Positions 11,417-23,800 of a stretch of 64,000 bases of DNA are shown here, piece by piece (the first letter of the stretch is position 1; the number at the start of each line of letters is the position of its first letter). Position numbers and translations under genes: made by a program. The stretch spans positions 256,149-320,148 of the forward strand of contig BCKT01000014.1 of NCBI GenBank assembly GCA_003116875.1, in the 5' to 3' direction. Source of the DNA: Takashimella koratensis. Lineage: Eukaryota > Basidiomycota > Tremellomycetes > Trichosporonales > Tetragoniomycetaceae. Under the pieces are notes generated by a model, which was not told the DNA's origin, searched no databases, and saw only the letters and a list, made by a program, of their open reading frames with translations.

Positions 11417-12879
11417 CTAGTTGCTTAGCCGACGCATAGTACGGTTGGGCAGGGTGAGCTCGCCCATCTGGGGGACGACGGCGTGCAAGACTTGTCTTGC
11501 CTGGTGGTGGACTGGGACAGCACCGACAGCGACGATTGCCGAAGCAGGTGGTGGCATGTCCTTGCCGACAATCGCGACGTGGTGAGCTGAGGCGTGAGGG
11601 TGGACGCCGACAACACCGTGGTGCGATGGTGGCATGTTCTCCTTGGCGCCGACATAGTCCATCGAGTTGAGGCCGGTGTGAGAGTGAACAGGGGTGATAG
11701 GGGTGATGGGCTCGTCGCCAGCCTCGGATGAGCAGCTGCTGAACGAGCCGCCGGGGCTGGCCGAGGCGAACGAACCGCGGTGCGAAACGCTGCCCCACGA
11801 GCCCGAGGGAGCGAGACCGGGAGTGGGCATGCCCGACGAGACCGGGGTGAGGGGGACCTCGGGGGTGGAGACGAAGTGTCGGCCAGAGAGGTACCACTCG
11901 CGGACAACTGTCGACGCGCGAGCAAAGTAGGTCGGGGCGTACTTGCGAATGACAATGTCGGAGACGGACTCGAGGCGCTCGTGGAAGTGCTTGTCGATCG
12001 CCTCGGCGATGCGGACGGGGACGTGCTCGAAGCGTGCCATCGACTCGGGGAGGGCCTTGCGAGGCTTGCCGCAGATGAAGCGAGCGAGGATGAGCGCGCC
12101 GCCAGCGATGAACGAGGGCTGAATGCCAACAAACTCGCGGTGGAAGAGAGTCGTCTCCATGAGGAAGCGAGCAATGTACTGAACGCGAGTCTCCTCGTTG
12201 AGCGAGCTGTTGGACATGGTCGAGTAGACGCGGAGGTAGGCCTCGGCGGTAGGGTGACCGATGACCCAGCCGATGGTCGACAGGACGTGACCCTCCATCT
12301 GGATGAAAGCTGACTCGTCGTATGCCTTGCAGCACATGTCGGCGAGCTCACGAACGAGGGGAACGCGGTCCTTGCCGTCCTCGAATTTGGCGGCGATCCA
12401 AAGCGCAGCGCAGCCGACAAGCTGGTAGTGCTTCTTGTAGACGACGCGCTTGGAGACGTATCGGTCGACAATGTTGACGGCGAGGTAGAGAACTTCGGGT
12501 CGGAGGCGGAACTGCATGTGGATCTCGACGAGGAAATCGATGAGGTAAGGGCGCATGTACCACTGGAGCTCGGGTTGCATGTCCATCAAGTCGGCTTGTG
12601 GCAAAGTCTCCTTCTGTTGGATAGAGTCAATAACGCGTCGGTTGAAACAATGTTGCGAAGACTAACCTCCATGTGACTCATGTAGGTGAGAATCTCCTCG
12701 CGGTACTCATCCTCGTAGAAGTAGCCGTCGTCTGACCGCCGTGGGAGAGGGGAAGCGGAAGGCGCAGGCTGCTTTGCAGAGCGAGAGGGAGCCTGTTGAG
12801 AGGAAGGGGAAACGGAGCGCTTCTTGTTCCAGCCGTAGATGGAAGTGCGCGCGGCCTTGACAGGGGGAGCGGGAGGCAT
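11417..12879 (-). CDS. CLN1: G1 cyclin, Cln type
   Basis: A 469-residue cyclin that should activate the cell-cycle CDK at the G1/S transition. Exons in transcript order: 12,879-12,667 and 12,613-11,417, joined in phase 0 by a 53-nt intron. The N-terminus is Ser/Pro-rich with a Tyr-rich patch (YFYEDEYREEILTYM) that begins the cyclin box. The box itself runs from about residue 80: MRPYLIDFLVEIH, LAVNIVDRYVSKR, LVGCAALWIAAKFED. It resembles fungal Cln1/Puc1 cyclins more than B-type cyclins. The C-terminal 200 residues are disordered with many Ser/Thr-Pro sites, consistent with turnover control by phosphorylation. Codon use is very GC3-rich, which creates long open frames in other phases. No protein gene is seen for 12 kb upstream. 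Confidence 0.9.
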
Positions 12880-15800
12880 GTTGGACAGTTTGGGAGAGTG
12901 GAAAAGAGTGTAAATGAGTTGAACAGGTCGAACTAGTCGAGGGAAGAGAAGTGTGTCTCAAGAAAGAAGTGTTGATGAAAAGAAGACCAGTTCGAGACCT
13001 GCTCGGGTGTGGCGCGTGTTGGAAAGAAGAAAGAGGCGGTGATGGGGGTGGTTGAACGAGTGGCGAGGGTCAGAAGATATATGGTGGTTGTTGAGTAGGG
13101 AGGAAGAGGGCGAGCGCAACACAATCCGAGGGGGCGAGGTATTGGAATGCCGTCCGGAGCGTCAAGAGATGAAAGGCCGGGCAGTGGGTTGCGAGAGAGG
13201 CCGGATAGGCGGGGAAGCGGTCGGTATCGGAATGAGGCGGAAGAAAGTGGGAATGTGGGTTGGAATGTAGATTTGTTGGGCCCGGTCGAGTGGAGGATCG
13301 AAGTTTGGAGACCAGGCGTCGACAGTTGAAACCGAGTGTCGAGGAACGTAAAACGGGATGAGGGGGGAAGAAGGAGTTGACGTGAGCAGGTGGTGTTCTA
13401 GAGACCTTTTTGAGGGGGGGCGAGAGGCGAGATAACAAGGCGCGGTGTGTTTAAGAGAGGCGAGAGAGAAGAAGTGGGAGGAGGGTAGAACCGGTATCGT
13501 GACGAGCTAAGAAGCCTATGAAGACATTGAATGAGTAGAGGTAGAGAGAGACGGGAGGTCGAGAGCAACAAGTACCAGAGTCAAATCGAGAACGAGCGGG
13601 GGTGGAGCTACAAGCTAGCGCGACCTTTAAGAGACGAGATTCTCGCTACTCCTCTCGAGATGAAGGAACGGTGTGGGTGAATGAGGACGAGGCCGAACCC
13701 GATAAACGCCAAAGGGGAAGGGATTCAAGGAAGTTTGGACAGGAAATTTAGGCAACAAATGAAGGGTAGGGTCTTGCCTTGCGGGCGCGCGAGCGTGAAG
13801 GGATGGGAGCGTCACGCCTTGGGTCATCGACCACAGCGTGGCCTTACCGATAGACACCAAAGGTGAGCGTTCTCTCGGGTGATAGCACGGGGAGGGAGGG
13901 AGGAGGAAGGAAACGGTGGTGTAGCGCTGCGTCCCGATCTCTCTCCCAAGCCAACCTGTGGTTGGAACAGACTCGAGTCCAGGGAAGCATAAAGTGCGAA
14001 AAGCAGGGGCAAAGAGCAAAATGGGTGAATAGGGTCATGCGGCCATGAGAGGGTTGTAGAGAGCAACAAGTTGACGCAGCCCGCAGGGTACACAAACGAC
14101 CATGGTGACTGTTGCCATAATGTCATGTCACGCACCAACGAGAGAAGCGTGACTGGGTTGGGCTTGGGCTTAGCCTTGGGCTTGCCCAATTTTTGTATTC
14201 GCGCACTGGCGGGGACAAGGGGGGGAAGGGTAATCAGGGTAATTGAAAGCGTCGTGGCAGCACGGACGCGACGGGAACCATCCCATGGGAAAGAAAAGGG
14301 AAGAGGTGCGACAGCCTTGCCGTTCAGGGCCCCGGGTGCAGAGGGAGAAAGAGCATCCACCAAAGAAACCCGAGTGAAAACCAAAAAAGAACAGGGAGAT
14401 TGTAGGGACAGACGCGAAAGTTTGGCAGCAGTGCGGAGTTGAGGGAGAGGCGATGAGGCGTTCAAGGGGGGAGGAGGAGGGGGACCAGAAAACTCGGGAA
14501 TTTTGAGCCGGGATGTGCCAAACTCACCCTAGCGGGAAACCTCAACTTTCGTGCTTTTGACAAAATCCACCACCCAGGCGCCAGGTGATTGAAATAGCCA
14601 AGCGACAAGTTCAAAAAATCGCAAGCGTTTCGTTGGGTTTTACCTTCACGTGCGTCGAAGATCTAAAAAATCGTCAGCGAAAACAGTCAGCGATCGACAG
14701 AGGAGGCTGTCAGGTAACCCCAGGGCTGATGACGAAACTGGGCGGCGGCGGTGGCTCTGAAGAAAAGTGCGAGACACACCCGTTCGTCCCTCCCTCCCAA
14801 TCCCACAACAGCATGCAGACAGAACTCTGGAACTCTGGAACAGATCTTCAGGGCGAACGCGCCAATGTTGTCAGTGGTACCACCAAGGTGACAAACAGAG
14901 CGGCAGCGTTCCCCGTTCGACGCCAAAGTGGCTGCAAGCCCCACTTCACGTCGGTCAGACTTCAGGCGTTCCAGAACAAAAGATAGGTCTGCCACGAACA
15001 CCACGACTGTGCGGCCACCTCGTTTTGGCATCCCGTTCTCATGACCAACGCCGACTTTGCGCCTATGCTGTCATAGGCGACACCCCCGGCAGCTATTGTT
15101 CTTCGCTCCGCCAACCCAACACCCAATCATGAAAGACTCTGGAAGCGAGCAGGCGGGAGAGCGGGGAAGACGTTGTACGGCAGACGGAAAACTGGAGAAT
15201 AGCTCAGGGAACGGGGGACCCGCCGGGATTCTCAAGTAAAGTTAGAGTGTTAAAATGAAGAGGGGGGGAAGTAAAAAATAGGCTGGACCTAGACCAGGCA
15301 CGTCCATTGTTCCCCCGCCTGTCATCGAGCATCTCTCTCTGGTCGCCCTTGAGACTGTGCACCCACGCCGTAATCCGCCCAGCCTCGACCCAAGCAATGA
15401 GATAAACGCAGGGAGATGAAAGCACCAGGGTGCACACCGCATGGCGTTCCTCGTCGATCACGGTACACAACCGTGCGAGAGATCGTCGAGGTCCAAGTCA
15501 AAGCTTGTGTACGCCTCATGAAGGGGGTTGAGGTTGTGTGCGTGCACGGGAAGTGTGAAAGGGGATCAACACAAAAGATGTGTAGAGTTGGGAAAGAAGC
15601 GAAGAAGCAACACGATGAGATCGGCAGAAGAGAACAAAAAGCCGCCGGAACAACATGGTTTGCAGAAGGAGGCGATTGTAGCCAGAAGGAGCACGTATGT
15701 GGAGAAGGGAGGTAGACGGGGAGAGGGTTGGACCACGAGCCAGACCGTGAGAAACCGTAGGCCGTCCGGGTCCCGGGTGTCCGGGAGCCAAAACCCAACG

Positions 15801-16116
15801 CTCCACAAAGCTTCAAGATCGCCGACAACCCTTCGACCGAACTAGAGATCAGGGCCCAGCAGGTTATTATGGAATGGGATTTGAACTATCCCAAACCCCG
15901 GGATGCGATACACCCCAATACCCGCTCCTCGCAGCTACCCACTCCACCCATTATGAGATAGACAGGAACAGGGATAACCCCCGTTATTGACCCATTGACC
16001 GACTCCGAGCCAACCAGAACGCATGAAACCCACTAGCCCAGCCATCCCGCAGACGATAAGACCAGCAAGGGGGTGGGAGTTGGGTGGGGGGCCGAAGAGC
16101 GATACGCAAAACTCAC

Positions 16117-16204
16117 TACTGGTCCCTTGCACTTAATTATTACGAATCGCGCGGCACGGCGCGAAAGCTTTTCGATAGACGGAGGTGGCCGGTAGTTGTA
16201 GCGG
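16117..16204 (-). other. Putative 88-nt noncoding exon
   Basis: On the minus strand the acceptor region is a GCTGAC branch-like motif, a short pyrimidine stretch and CCCAG directly before 16,204. A GTGAGT donor follows 16,117. The intervening intron from the 29-nt exon would be 92 nt. The exon has stop codons (TAA TAA), so it cannot be coding in that frame. It is proposed as part of a leader or lncRNA. Confidence 0.33.
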
Positions 16205-16296
16205 CTGGGAGTGAAGGGTCAGCTGGTCAATTCATAGGGCGAGAACAACAAGCTGTGCAACTTTGCCCAAGCCAACGACGTAATGAGTTAACTCAC

Positions 16297-16325
16297 CAGG
16301 TGTTATGACGATGAGCGTGGGAGAA
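16297..16325 (-). other. Putative 29-nt noncoding exon
   Basis: On the minus strand a CTGAC branch-like motif and the acceptor ...CAACGCAG lie just before position 16,325, and a perfect donor CTG|GTGAGT follows position 16,297. The preceding donor AAG|GTGAGT is at 16,496/16,495, giving a 170-nt intron. Intron borders match those of the protein genes here, but there is no coding constraint to confirm it. Confidence 0.35.
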
Positions 16326-19300
16326 CTGCGTTGAGAGTCAGGAGATACGTCGTCTGCTGATAGGGAGTGGGCGGGGTGGGGGCTTGGCGAGAGTAGTGAA
16401 CGACTCGAGCAGTAGGAAGCGGGGATAGGGGGGAGGGGGGACCGAAGACACTCGGTGTCCTTTTCTAACTTTCACCAGACGGGATGTCAACTCACCTTTC
16501 GTCCTTTCACCAATCAATCGCCGTGTCCGAGGTGCAATCGCTCGCCTAGGGAGATGAAGCGTACGCGGACAGTCCCTCGCCAGGGACCGCAAAACACGTT
16601 GAGACTTTTTTTTGAAAGAGGAAGGTGAAGCCGAGGGGTACCGAGAGCGATACCTTCCGTCGAAAGGAACGGGGACGAGTGCCGAGGACGGGATGCTCAA
16701 GGATAGGCGGAGTGGGAGGGACTGGATTCGGGGTGAGGGAGAGTAGGAAAGGGATAGGAGCAAGAGTAGGAGGCGAGGTGTGAACCGGGTCGATCGTGAT
16801 CCGTACGGGACGAGCGCTATACGGCCTGAGGATCCCCGTAGTCCTCGACTATTGGATTGCGACGAGGAGGGAGCTACTAAGGTACTTTTGTGTTTGGAGG
16901 ATGAGTGTGAGGGAGATCATCGAATTGGACGTCCAAGGAAGGGGACGTCGGCTGATCGATGGGCTGGCGAGAGAGGGTCGAGGCTGGAGTCGGTGTCGAG
17001 GGTGCCGGATGGGGTATCGTCTACGCAATAGGAGGTGGAGCAGGGGAGGGTTAGAGGATGTGGATGGGAGAGCACGAGTTGGTGTGGATGGGAGTGTGGG
17101 TAAAGGGAATAATTTCCTCGACTTGTATGAGGGACGAGCGGGGAGGAGTCGAGTGGAAGGGAGGGATGCAGGGGAAAGGTGATCGCTGTGTGCATGGACG
17201 AGGGGTTGTGTGTCTTGGTGTCCTGCTCGTTTTATCTGATCAGGAGACGGACGGAATGACCCAGATCAAACGAGGACCAAGGACACTTGTGTTTCCTCGC
17301 AAACATCATCCCTACGTCGCCCAGGCGCCCAGTTGCCCTCCTCCGTCCTCGAGGCAGCCAGGGGCAACTTTGCTGGGCGACCTAGGGGCAACGGGCTCGT
17401 TGGTCGTCGTGCCAGTCTCTGCAGGTTGAGGAGAAATCAGAGAAAAGGAAAAGGAAAAGGAACACCGACACGCTGAGCCGAAGGGATAACGAGCGTGACC
17501 GATTGGATGACTAGAGGCGTGAGAGTGACTGATGGTTGGGAGTGAGGGTGAGCGAGGGGTCCGGGTTGGAGTCGCATGGATGCATGCATGGCGTGGTGTC
17601 GTTTCGCCATCCCCCACACCGCCCTCCCCTGCCCCCCGGCGGCCAGCGGTCAGCACAGACGTTGGTTGTGAATGCACCAGTGCACAGCGCAGCGCCTCGA
17701 AAAGCCTTGCCCATGCCCTTGCCCTAGAGATCATCAACGCCCAAAGGAAAGGCGTAGCGAGAGGACGAGCGAGGTGCAAGGGGGAGGGGGGACGCAGCAG
17801 GAGGAGTCTTTCAACATCGCCGGGAGTAAAAACAAGAAAAGAAAGCGAGAGAAACCGGCGACACCCTAGCCGGTGGACCTCACACGACCTAGCATGGCTT
17901 GATCTGATGTTGGTAGTGAACGCCGGTGCATCTCGGGCTGGTTGGAATGGTTGGTTGCATAGCTGGACAGAGTAAAGTAGACGTTCAGGGGGGAGGAGGG
18001 GGGATGTCTCCATCCAGGGGTGCGTGACAGTGACAGGCTGGGTGGACGTCTAGACGAGTACAGTGCACTTATTTGGGTCACGGACGACTGGTTGAACGAG
18101 GTCGAGTCTCGGGTTTGAGAAAAAAAAAGGGGCAGCGAGGGTTGCAAAGGCAGGCGGTGAAGTGTAGCGGGAGGGGAGAGGGGAAGAGGGCGGCAACGGG
18201 GTGCAGATCAGTCATCAGTCATCTCGGGGAGGGGGGAGCGAGGCCATCAGACAATGATCATCATAAGCCACGCCATGCTCACTCCTGGCGCAGCTGCGAG
18301 GTCCGATCTTGTCTGGGCTACTCTGGTCCCTATTCTAGCTCCGGCCAAGTACGTCCTCATGTCCTATTAATCAGTCATCAGCCAATCAGTAATCAGTAAT
18401 CAACTAATCAACGTGCAAGATTGCAGCCCAGGATACACGCGCGTGGGCGTTCCTACCCCCGAACCCCCCAGCACTGGACTCATCACCATCACCGTGACGC
18501 CGATGGCACGAGACCTGTGACCCAGGTCTACGTCCAGGTCGCTAGCTGGCCCCCGAAGAGATGTACGCACTACTTTCCCCTTGTACTACCTCCACCCCAC
18601 CAGTCCCGCATCAGCGGCATCAGCGGGCTAGCAAACCGGTTGGGGAAGAATCAGCGGCCCGAGACGGAACGGAGCGGGGGCGGAGTGGGGCGTGAGAACG
18701 GTCGACGTAGGTGGTCTGGTTTGGTCACTTCCAGTCTCTCCGGACATCGGACCAGGTCTTTCGGGACTGGGGTTGGCACCGGGAGTGACGGAAACTGCCT
18801 CAGTCGATGTCCGCGTGATGACCTTGCGAGGGCGAGAAGTAAAGCTGGGTAAAGGAGGGTGGTAGGATCCATCATCATCTTCAATCTGTTCCTCGCGTGC
18901 CATACTAGCCACTTGCACACATACACACACATACAACCACATACACACACAATGCCGTCATCGTTACTCTCGATACCCTCCTTTGCGTATACACGGACCC
19001 ACGGACGTGTGTGCGTGCGTAGCACTGGGCGTCTATGCTTGTGTCTGCACGGCCACACCTACGCCCGAGAGGCGTGCATATCTGCACGTACGTACGCCCG
19101 TCACACCTCCTCCTGGCCGTTTCAAGTTTCGCCCACGCTGATCACCTCCCCTGGACCTAGCGGCGAGCCATTCGCACCAGTCCCCACGACAACCAACGCT
19201 GCCTCACCATCCTTGTTGCTGTTTACCCCGCTAATCTAGAGAAGACACAAACAGCAACGACCCCGGTCTCCCTCAACGGACGCCAGTCTGGATTGGCCGT

Positions 19301-21120
19301 GTACCCATCCCCGATCGCCGTGTGATCGCCTTCCTGCTCAGCTCGTCGCCAAGTCATCTGGTATCACGCGGTCCTCGTTTGTTGAGTGCGAAGAACACTG
19401 AGTGTACCTGGCGACGAGGTCTCCAGCACACACTCGAGGCTGAGACATGGCTACAGGCGGGGAATAAGCATGATCCGATGACCTCACCACAACCAAGGCA
19501 CGGTGCAAGCATAACCAATCCCTGAAACGCGACTGCCAGCGTTCAGCCAGTCTGTGACACACCCTGAGTGCGTTTTTCTGGGTCACATCCCTGAGGCGGA
19601 TTTTTTTCTCGCTCGATAAAGTTTTTCGCGATTCCACTTTTTGTCGAAAACTTGGTCTCGAAAGTACGAAAAAAAAAAACACGTTCCAAACCGCATGCAA
19701 CTGCTGGAATCCTTCTTGACCCTATGTCTGGAGTGACGCAAGGCTTGAGCAGGGCTTAGGTCAGGTCAGTGTCTTGTTCACGCACACGCCCATGCACGAC
19801 GCACACACTGGCGCTGTCTTGAACCTCATTCAGGCGCGGTTTCAAGCCGCTCCTGGTTCTATTCTCCAGCGAGCCGAACCGAGCAGAAGCGACGTTACGC
19901 GGGTAGGTGAATAGGACTGTGCATTTCTGATCCGCTCTTGTCCCATGCGGTGATGCAGGGAAGACAAGGAACCGGCCGACCGCTGTTCCTACATACGACC
20001 AAGTCCGACCGAACCCGCTTGGTACTGTCCTTGATCATGTCATTTATGTGGGCAAGGAAAAGGCCTGACCTGCGTCCTATGTCCTGTCCCGCAGCATACA
20101 GGATCGAGGATGCAATTGTATGTTTCACTAGACCCACGTATCCGTGTGCCGGAGCCACACTGCGGGAGTGATTCCCTTCCATCGGGCGGTTCCAAGGTCA
20201 GGTAACCTCCGGCCTCTCGGTGCAGCGGTCAGGTCAAGCCCAGCTTAGCTCCTGTCAGGCGGGGTTCATCCCTCATGAAATGCTTCCTCTTCGCTTCGGA
20301 ATCATAAAGGCCCCTCGATCTCATCAAGCGGAAGCAAGCGTCTCATGGACCAGCCATCCTCGCTGATGGTCACCCGGTCACTTGTGATGAGGTCGAGGTA
20401 ACGACATGTATCGATGTCCCATCAGACGGTCGACAACCGCTGCAGCAGTCAGTACCTAGATTTTTTTGTCATTGTATGGAGGCAAATTTCAAGGTCTGGC
20501 AACAAGGTATCGGAACTTTTTTCCCGTACCACCCACCCTTTGGCCTCGCCCAAGCGAGTGAGGGTAGGCGATGACTGGGTTCAGAAATCGGTGAATACCT
20601 GAGCTGAACCGGTCGCGCACCCCGGTTCACCGGCGCCGCGCACATCCTCTCCCACGCCATGTCATTAACCACTTTCATCCCCGACCAAACGTGCACCCGA
20701 AGAACCAGTTGTCTGGGACTGAACCAGGATATCATCTCTGCGGAGGAGGCGTTACTTCCAGCCCTCCCGCTCCCTCGCTTGCTTGCTTGCTTACGGGGCT
20801 GGATTTGTTCCCATGCGCCATCCCTGCGCCTGTGCGGGAGACTCAAAGCCAAGCCATGTTCCCGTTCCAAATGGACGATGGTGTCCGTAGTTTGTGGTAT
20901 GCAGAAGCACGAGGCTAGGCAGTAGGGACTAGGACCAGCCACTGACCGAACTCCGGAAGATGCGGACGCCGCTCGGTTCTCGAGCGTGCCGTCAGCTCTG
21001 ACTAACGCAGTGTCTGACCGCCCGCTTACAGCCTTCGCGACACATCGGTATGAGTTCCCTATCCCGCGGAAGGCTTGCACCTGCGGGTGAAAAACGAACA
21101 AGGGCCGAGGACTCACCCAG

Positions 21121-21131
21121 AAAAAAAAAAA

Positions 21132-21167
<36 letters not shown>
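21121..21167 (+). repeat. Poly(A) tract
   Basis: Eleven A, one C and then 35 A. It is the longest homopolymer in the window. It could be slippage-grown, or the fossil tail of a retroposed sequence inserted on the plus strand; no element body was recognised upstream. Confidence 0.9.
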
Positions 21168-21170
<3 letters not shown>

Positions 21171-23691
21171 GGAAAATCTCCTTGTATGTTTTCTGCCAAA
21201 AATCAATACCAAAAGTGCACGACCCAAACGCTGACTTCGGGGACTTTTGGTGCACCTCCGAAGGAACGAACCCGTAAGGCCGTGACTGTTACGGCACCGC
21301 GCCGTGCCGGCCACTAGGTGTGTAGTGTGTGGGTTGGAGGGATGGGCGGTCGTGACGAGTGAGGATGAGGTGATATACCCCTCCCTTCGACCCAGCTTCC
21401 GGCACGACGACGGTACGATGACCCTTCCAGCACGCTTACCGCCTCTTTTAATACAGGCGTGCGTCGGCGTCGTCGTCACGATCGAGCCAACAAGCACCGT
21501 GTCTGCTTGCCTCCCTGCCTCTTCGCCTCCCTGCCTAGCTGGTTCACAAGATGGTTCGGCGTCGTACTGCTCGGCCCCAAACAGTGACCGTACCTGTTAC
21601 CCGCAGTACCTCGTGTTCCCAAAAATTTCGGAATCGCTATACAGTACACCCCCAGATACATACAATCCGACCCGCCCCTACCCCGACCGACGCGCGTACT
21701 CTTCGGGTCCTGATCTACGCCTCATCTGACCCGTGGTATGAGTCATATCAAGCACCCTCGATCTCTACCTGTTTGGATCGCATCAACAACCACCCACCGA
21801 GAAAAGAGAACGCACACAGTATTCAATGTTGAGTACAGTACCTTGACTGATAAGGGATCTGGGACCCTGGTCCTGACGGAGTTCAACGGCCCTGTTGACC
21901 ACCCGGGTCTATCTCGCTACAATGATCGTATACACCAGACTCAATTGTAGTACCGTGCTTGAACATCGGTACATCCAATTGATTCATTACAGCCTTCCTC
22001 AGCCACATCGTAGCACCAAACCTGGACTCTCGGCATGGCACTACCCTCCCAATACAACTGGTTCACTGACGAGGTATATCTCTCGTCAACTGGTATACGC
22101 AGAAATGTATCGTGATTCAGTATGTGCACTGCAATCGCATTGACGATGAGCGCGCCATGTACGCAGTCTCTCGGAACAAGGGCGGGGGCGGTAGCTGTCG
22201 TAGCGGAAGCTGCAGTGACCGGGTAGCTCGTGCATGAAACGGGGTCGGCACAGGTGGGTAGTTAATCAGTCCAGTCGATAAAACGCCGCATGGTTCTGGG
22301 CCTAGTACGCACGTACATGCACACAAGCCTGACCCCAGAAAACCCGGACCTAGAGTACCTCGAGATCTCAAGAGATCGGGATTAAGCGTTCCCGTACGGT
22401 CGGTAGCCGTACCTCTTGAACGTACCATAACTCTGTACCACGCTAACCCGCGCTGCTATGGCTGGGTAACGCGTACTGCATACCGGTACCTTGGCGGGGG
22501 ATTTGGGTGTACGCGCTTGGAGTCTCTGGGCACATCAGGTTTCACCAGCAGCAGCAGGTCACGAACAGCCTTCGTACTCACTGGACCTTTGGTCGTACCA
22601 GATTTTATTCGATACAGGAATAACAATGTTCCTTATCGCAGCAGGGCCTTGCACAGTCGACCCTACTACCCTGTATCCATGATTTTGGCTCCTTGGTCCA
22701 CCTAATCTTGACCCTGGGAGCGCGCGAACGACCGCGAGGGTCCTGAACTTTTCACAATTTCGGATCCAACCCAATTTTCTCATTCCGCGCGCTACTCTAG
22801 TCCGCCCTTGCACACTCATACAGTACCTGCCCACCTTACACCCAGGGCGGCACCGCGCTTGGCTGAGAACACTGCACACTGCACACAGGCAAAGTCATTG
22901 CCCAAGGGCAAGCATTGCCCTGCCCTAGAAGTGGAAGCGAGGGGTGTGACGCCTAGCATAGCGAGGGACTGGACGCTGTACCCCCCACCCTTGCCCCCCA
23001 CCCTAGTCACAAAGCACCTGAAACCCTCAAACCGTGACTGTTACAGTCCTGTCGGTTGTATCAGGTTTCACGCAGCTCTTTCTCTTTCCCAAGCGAACTG
23101 GTACTTCCTGAGTGAAAACCTGAATGGTGACTTTGAACTTTGTACATCAGGTCTGTCTCTCTATGTTCATTCTTTCCTGCCCATGGCAGTCACATTGTCC
23201 ATAAAAGACCCTTCGTGTACGCTGGTCGTCCTTGTCGTCCTGAAATTCAAGCGAATCGCAACTTTCCCTTGCGTGCGAGTGACGTCGGCTCTTCGTCGGC
23301 TTGCTCGTGTTCGCAATCCTCGTCGGTTTGTTAGAGCCGCCACCGACATCCCTCGGTTCTTCGCACATGCACTCACCCTGCCCATGGCACTATGCACAAC
23401 TGATCCCATCTTCTGCCTCGGCGACCAGACCGAGCTTACCAAGATGAGATCGAGGATCTGTGTTCACCATGTCAAGTCGGAAAACGGGAACATCACCGCC
23501 TAACCCCTTTGTCCAACTTGTCGACTCAATTCATTCCCAAAGTTTTGCGAGCGGGCACTGGTCTTGAATTCTTTCGTGTTGTGTACTCTTTGTATTCAAT
23601 TCAGTCGTTCTAACCCATGATGCCCACACGCTCTGGCATACTCAACACCTGGACCGCGACTCCAAACGCCGCCCAAACTTTACCAAAATCA

Positions 23692-23800
23692 CCGCCATCG
23701 CCATCGCCATCGCCATCGCCATCGCCATCGCAATCGCCATCGCCATCGCCATCGCCGTCGCCATCGCCATCGCCATCGCCAACGCCATCGCCAACGCCAC
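23692..23800. repeat. CGCCAT hexamer microsatellite
   Basis: About 18 head-to-tail copies of a six-base unit with a few substitutions (CGCAAT, CGCCGT, CGCCAA). Read as protein it would give Ser-Pro or Gly-Asp dipeptide repeats, but no gene surrounds it. Confidence 0.9.

Larger units (their letters stand above)
12880..18300. other. Purine-rich left half of the 12-kb gene-free region
   Basis: No protein gene recognised on either strand; the open frames here are low-complexity and resemble nothing. The plus strand is strongly purine-rich (for example about 73% A+G over 16,681-16,740), so a transcript running left toward the cyclin would have a C/T-rich leader, as other promoters in this window do. 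Consensus minus-strand splice donors occur at 16,495, 16,296, 16,116 and 14,527. I therefore read it as promoter plus a long, possibly spliced, untranslated leader of the cyclin, or a separate noncoding RNA. Confidence 0.5.

Noticed and set aside
11235..12471. Two long open frames (366 and 348 codons) overlapping the cyclin
   Set aside because: They are same-strand frame shadows produced by GC-rich third positions; only the cyclin frame has conserved sequence.
15876..15892. tRNA T-arm-like hairpin
   Set aside because: A 5-bp stem with a 7-base loop containing TTCAA on the minus strand, but the loop register is wrong and no acceptor, D or anticodon arms fit around it.
20469..21497. 342-codon minus-strand open frame
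   Set aside because: It runs through the poly(A) tract (a long Phe run), has no recognisable domain and no codon bias like nearby genes.
22808..23503. 231-codon plus-strand open frame in the gene-free region
   Set aside because: No family resemblance, no splice context and unremarkable composition; chance length is plausible. Not called as a gene.
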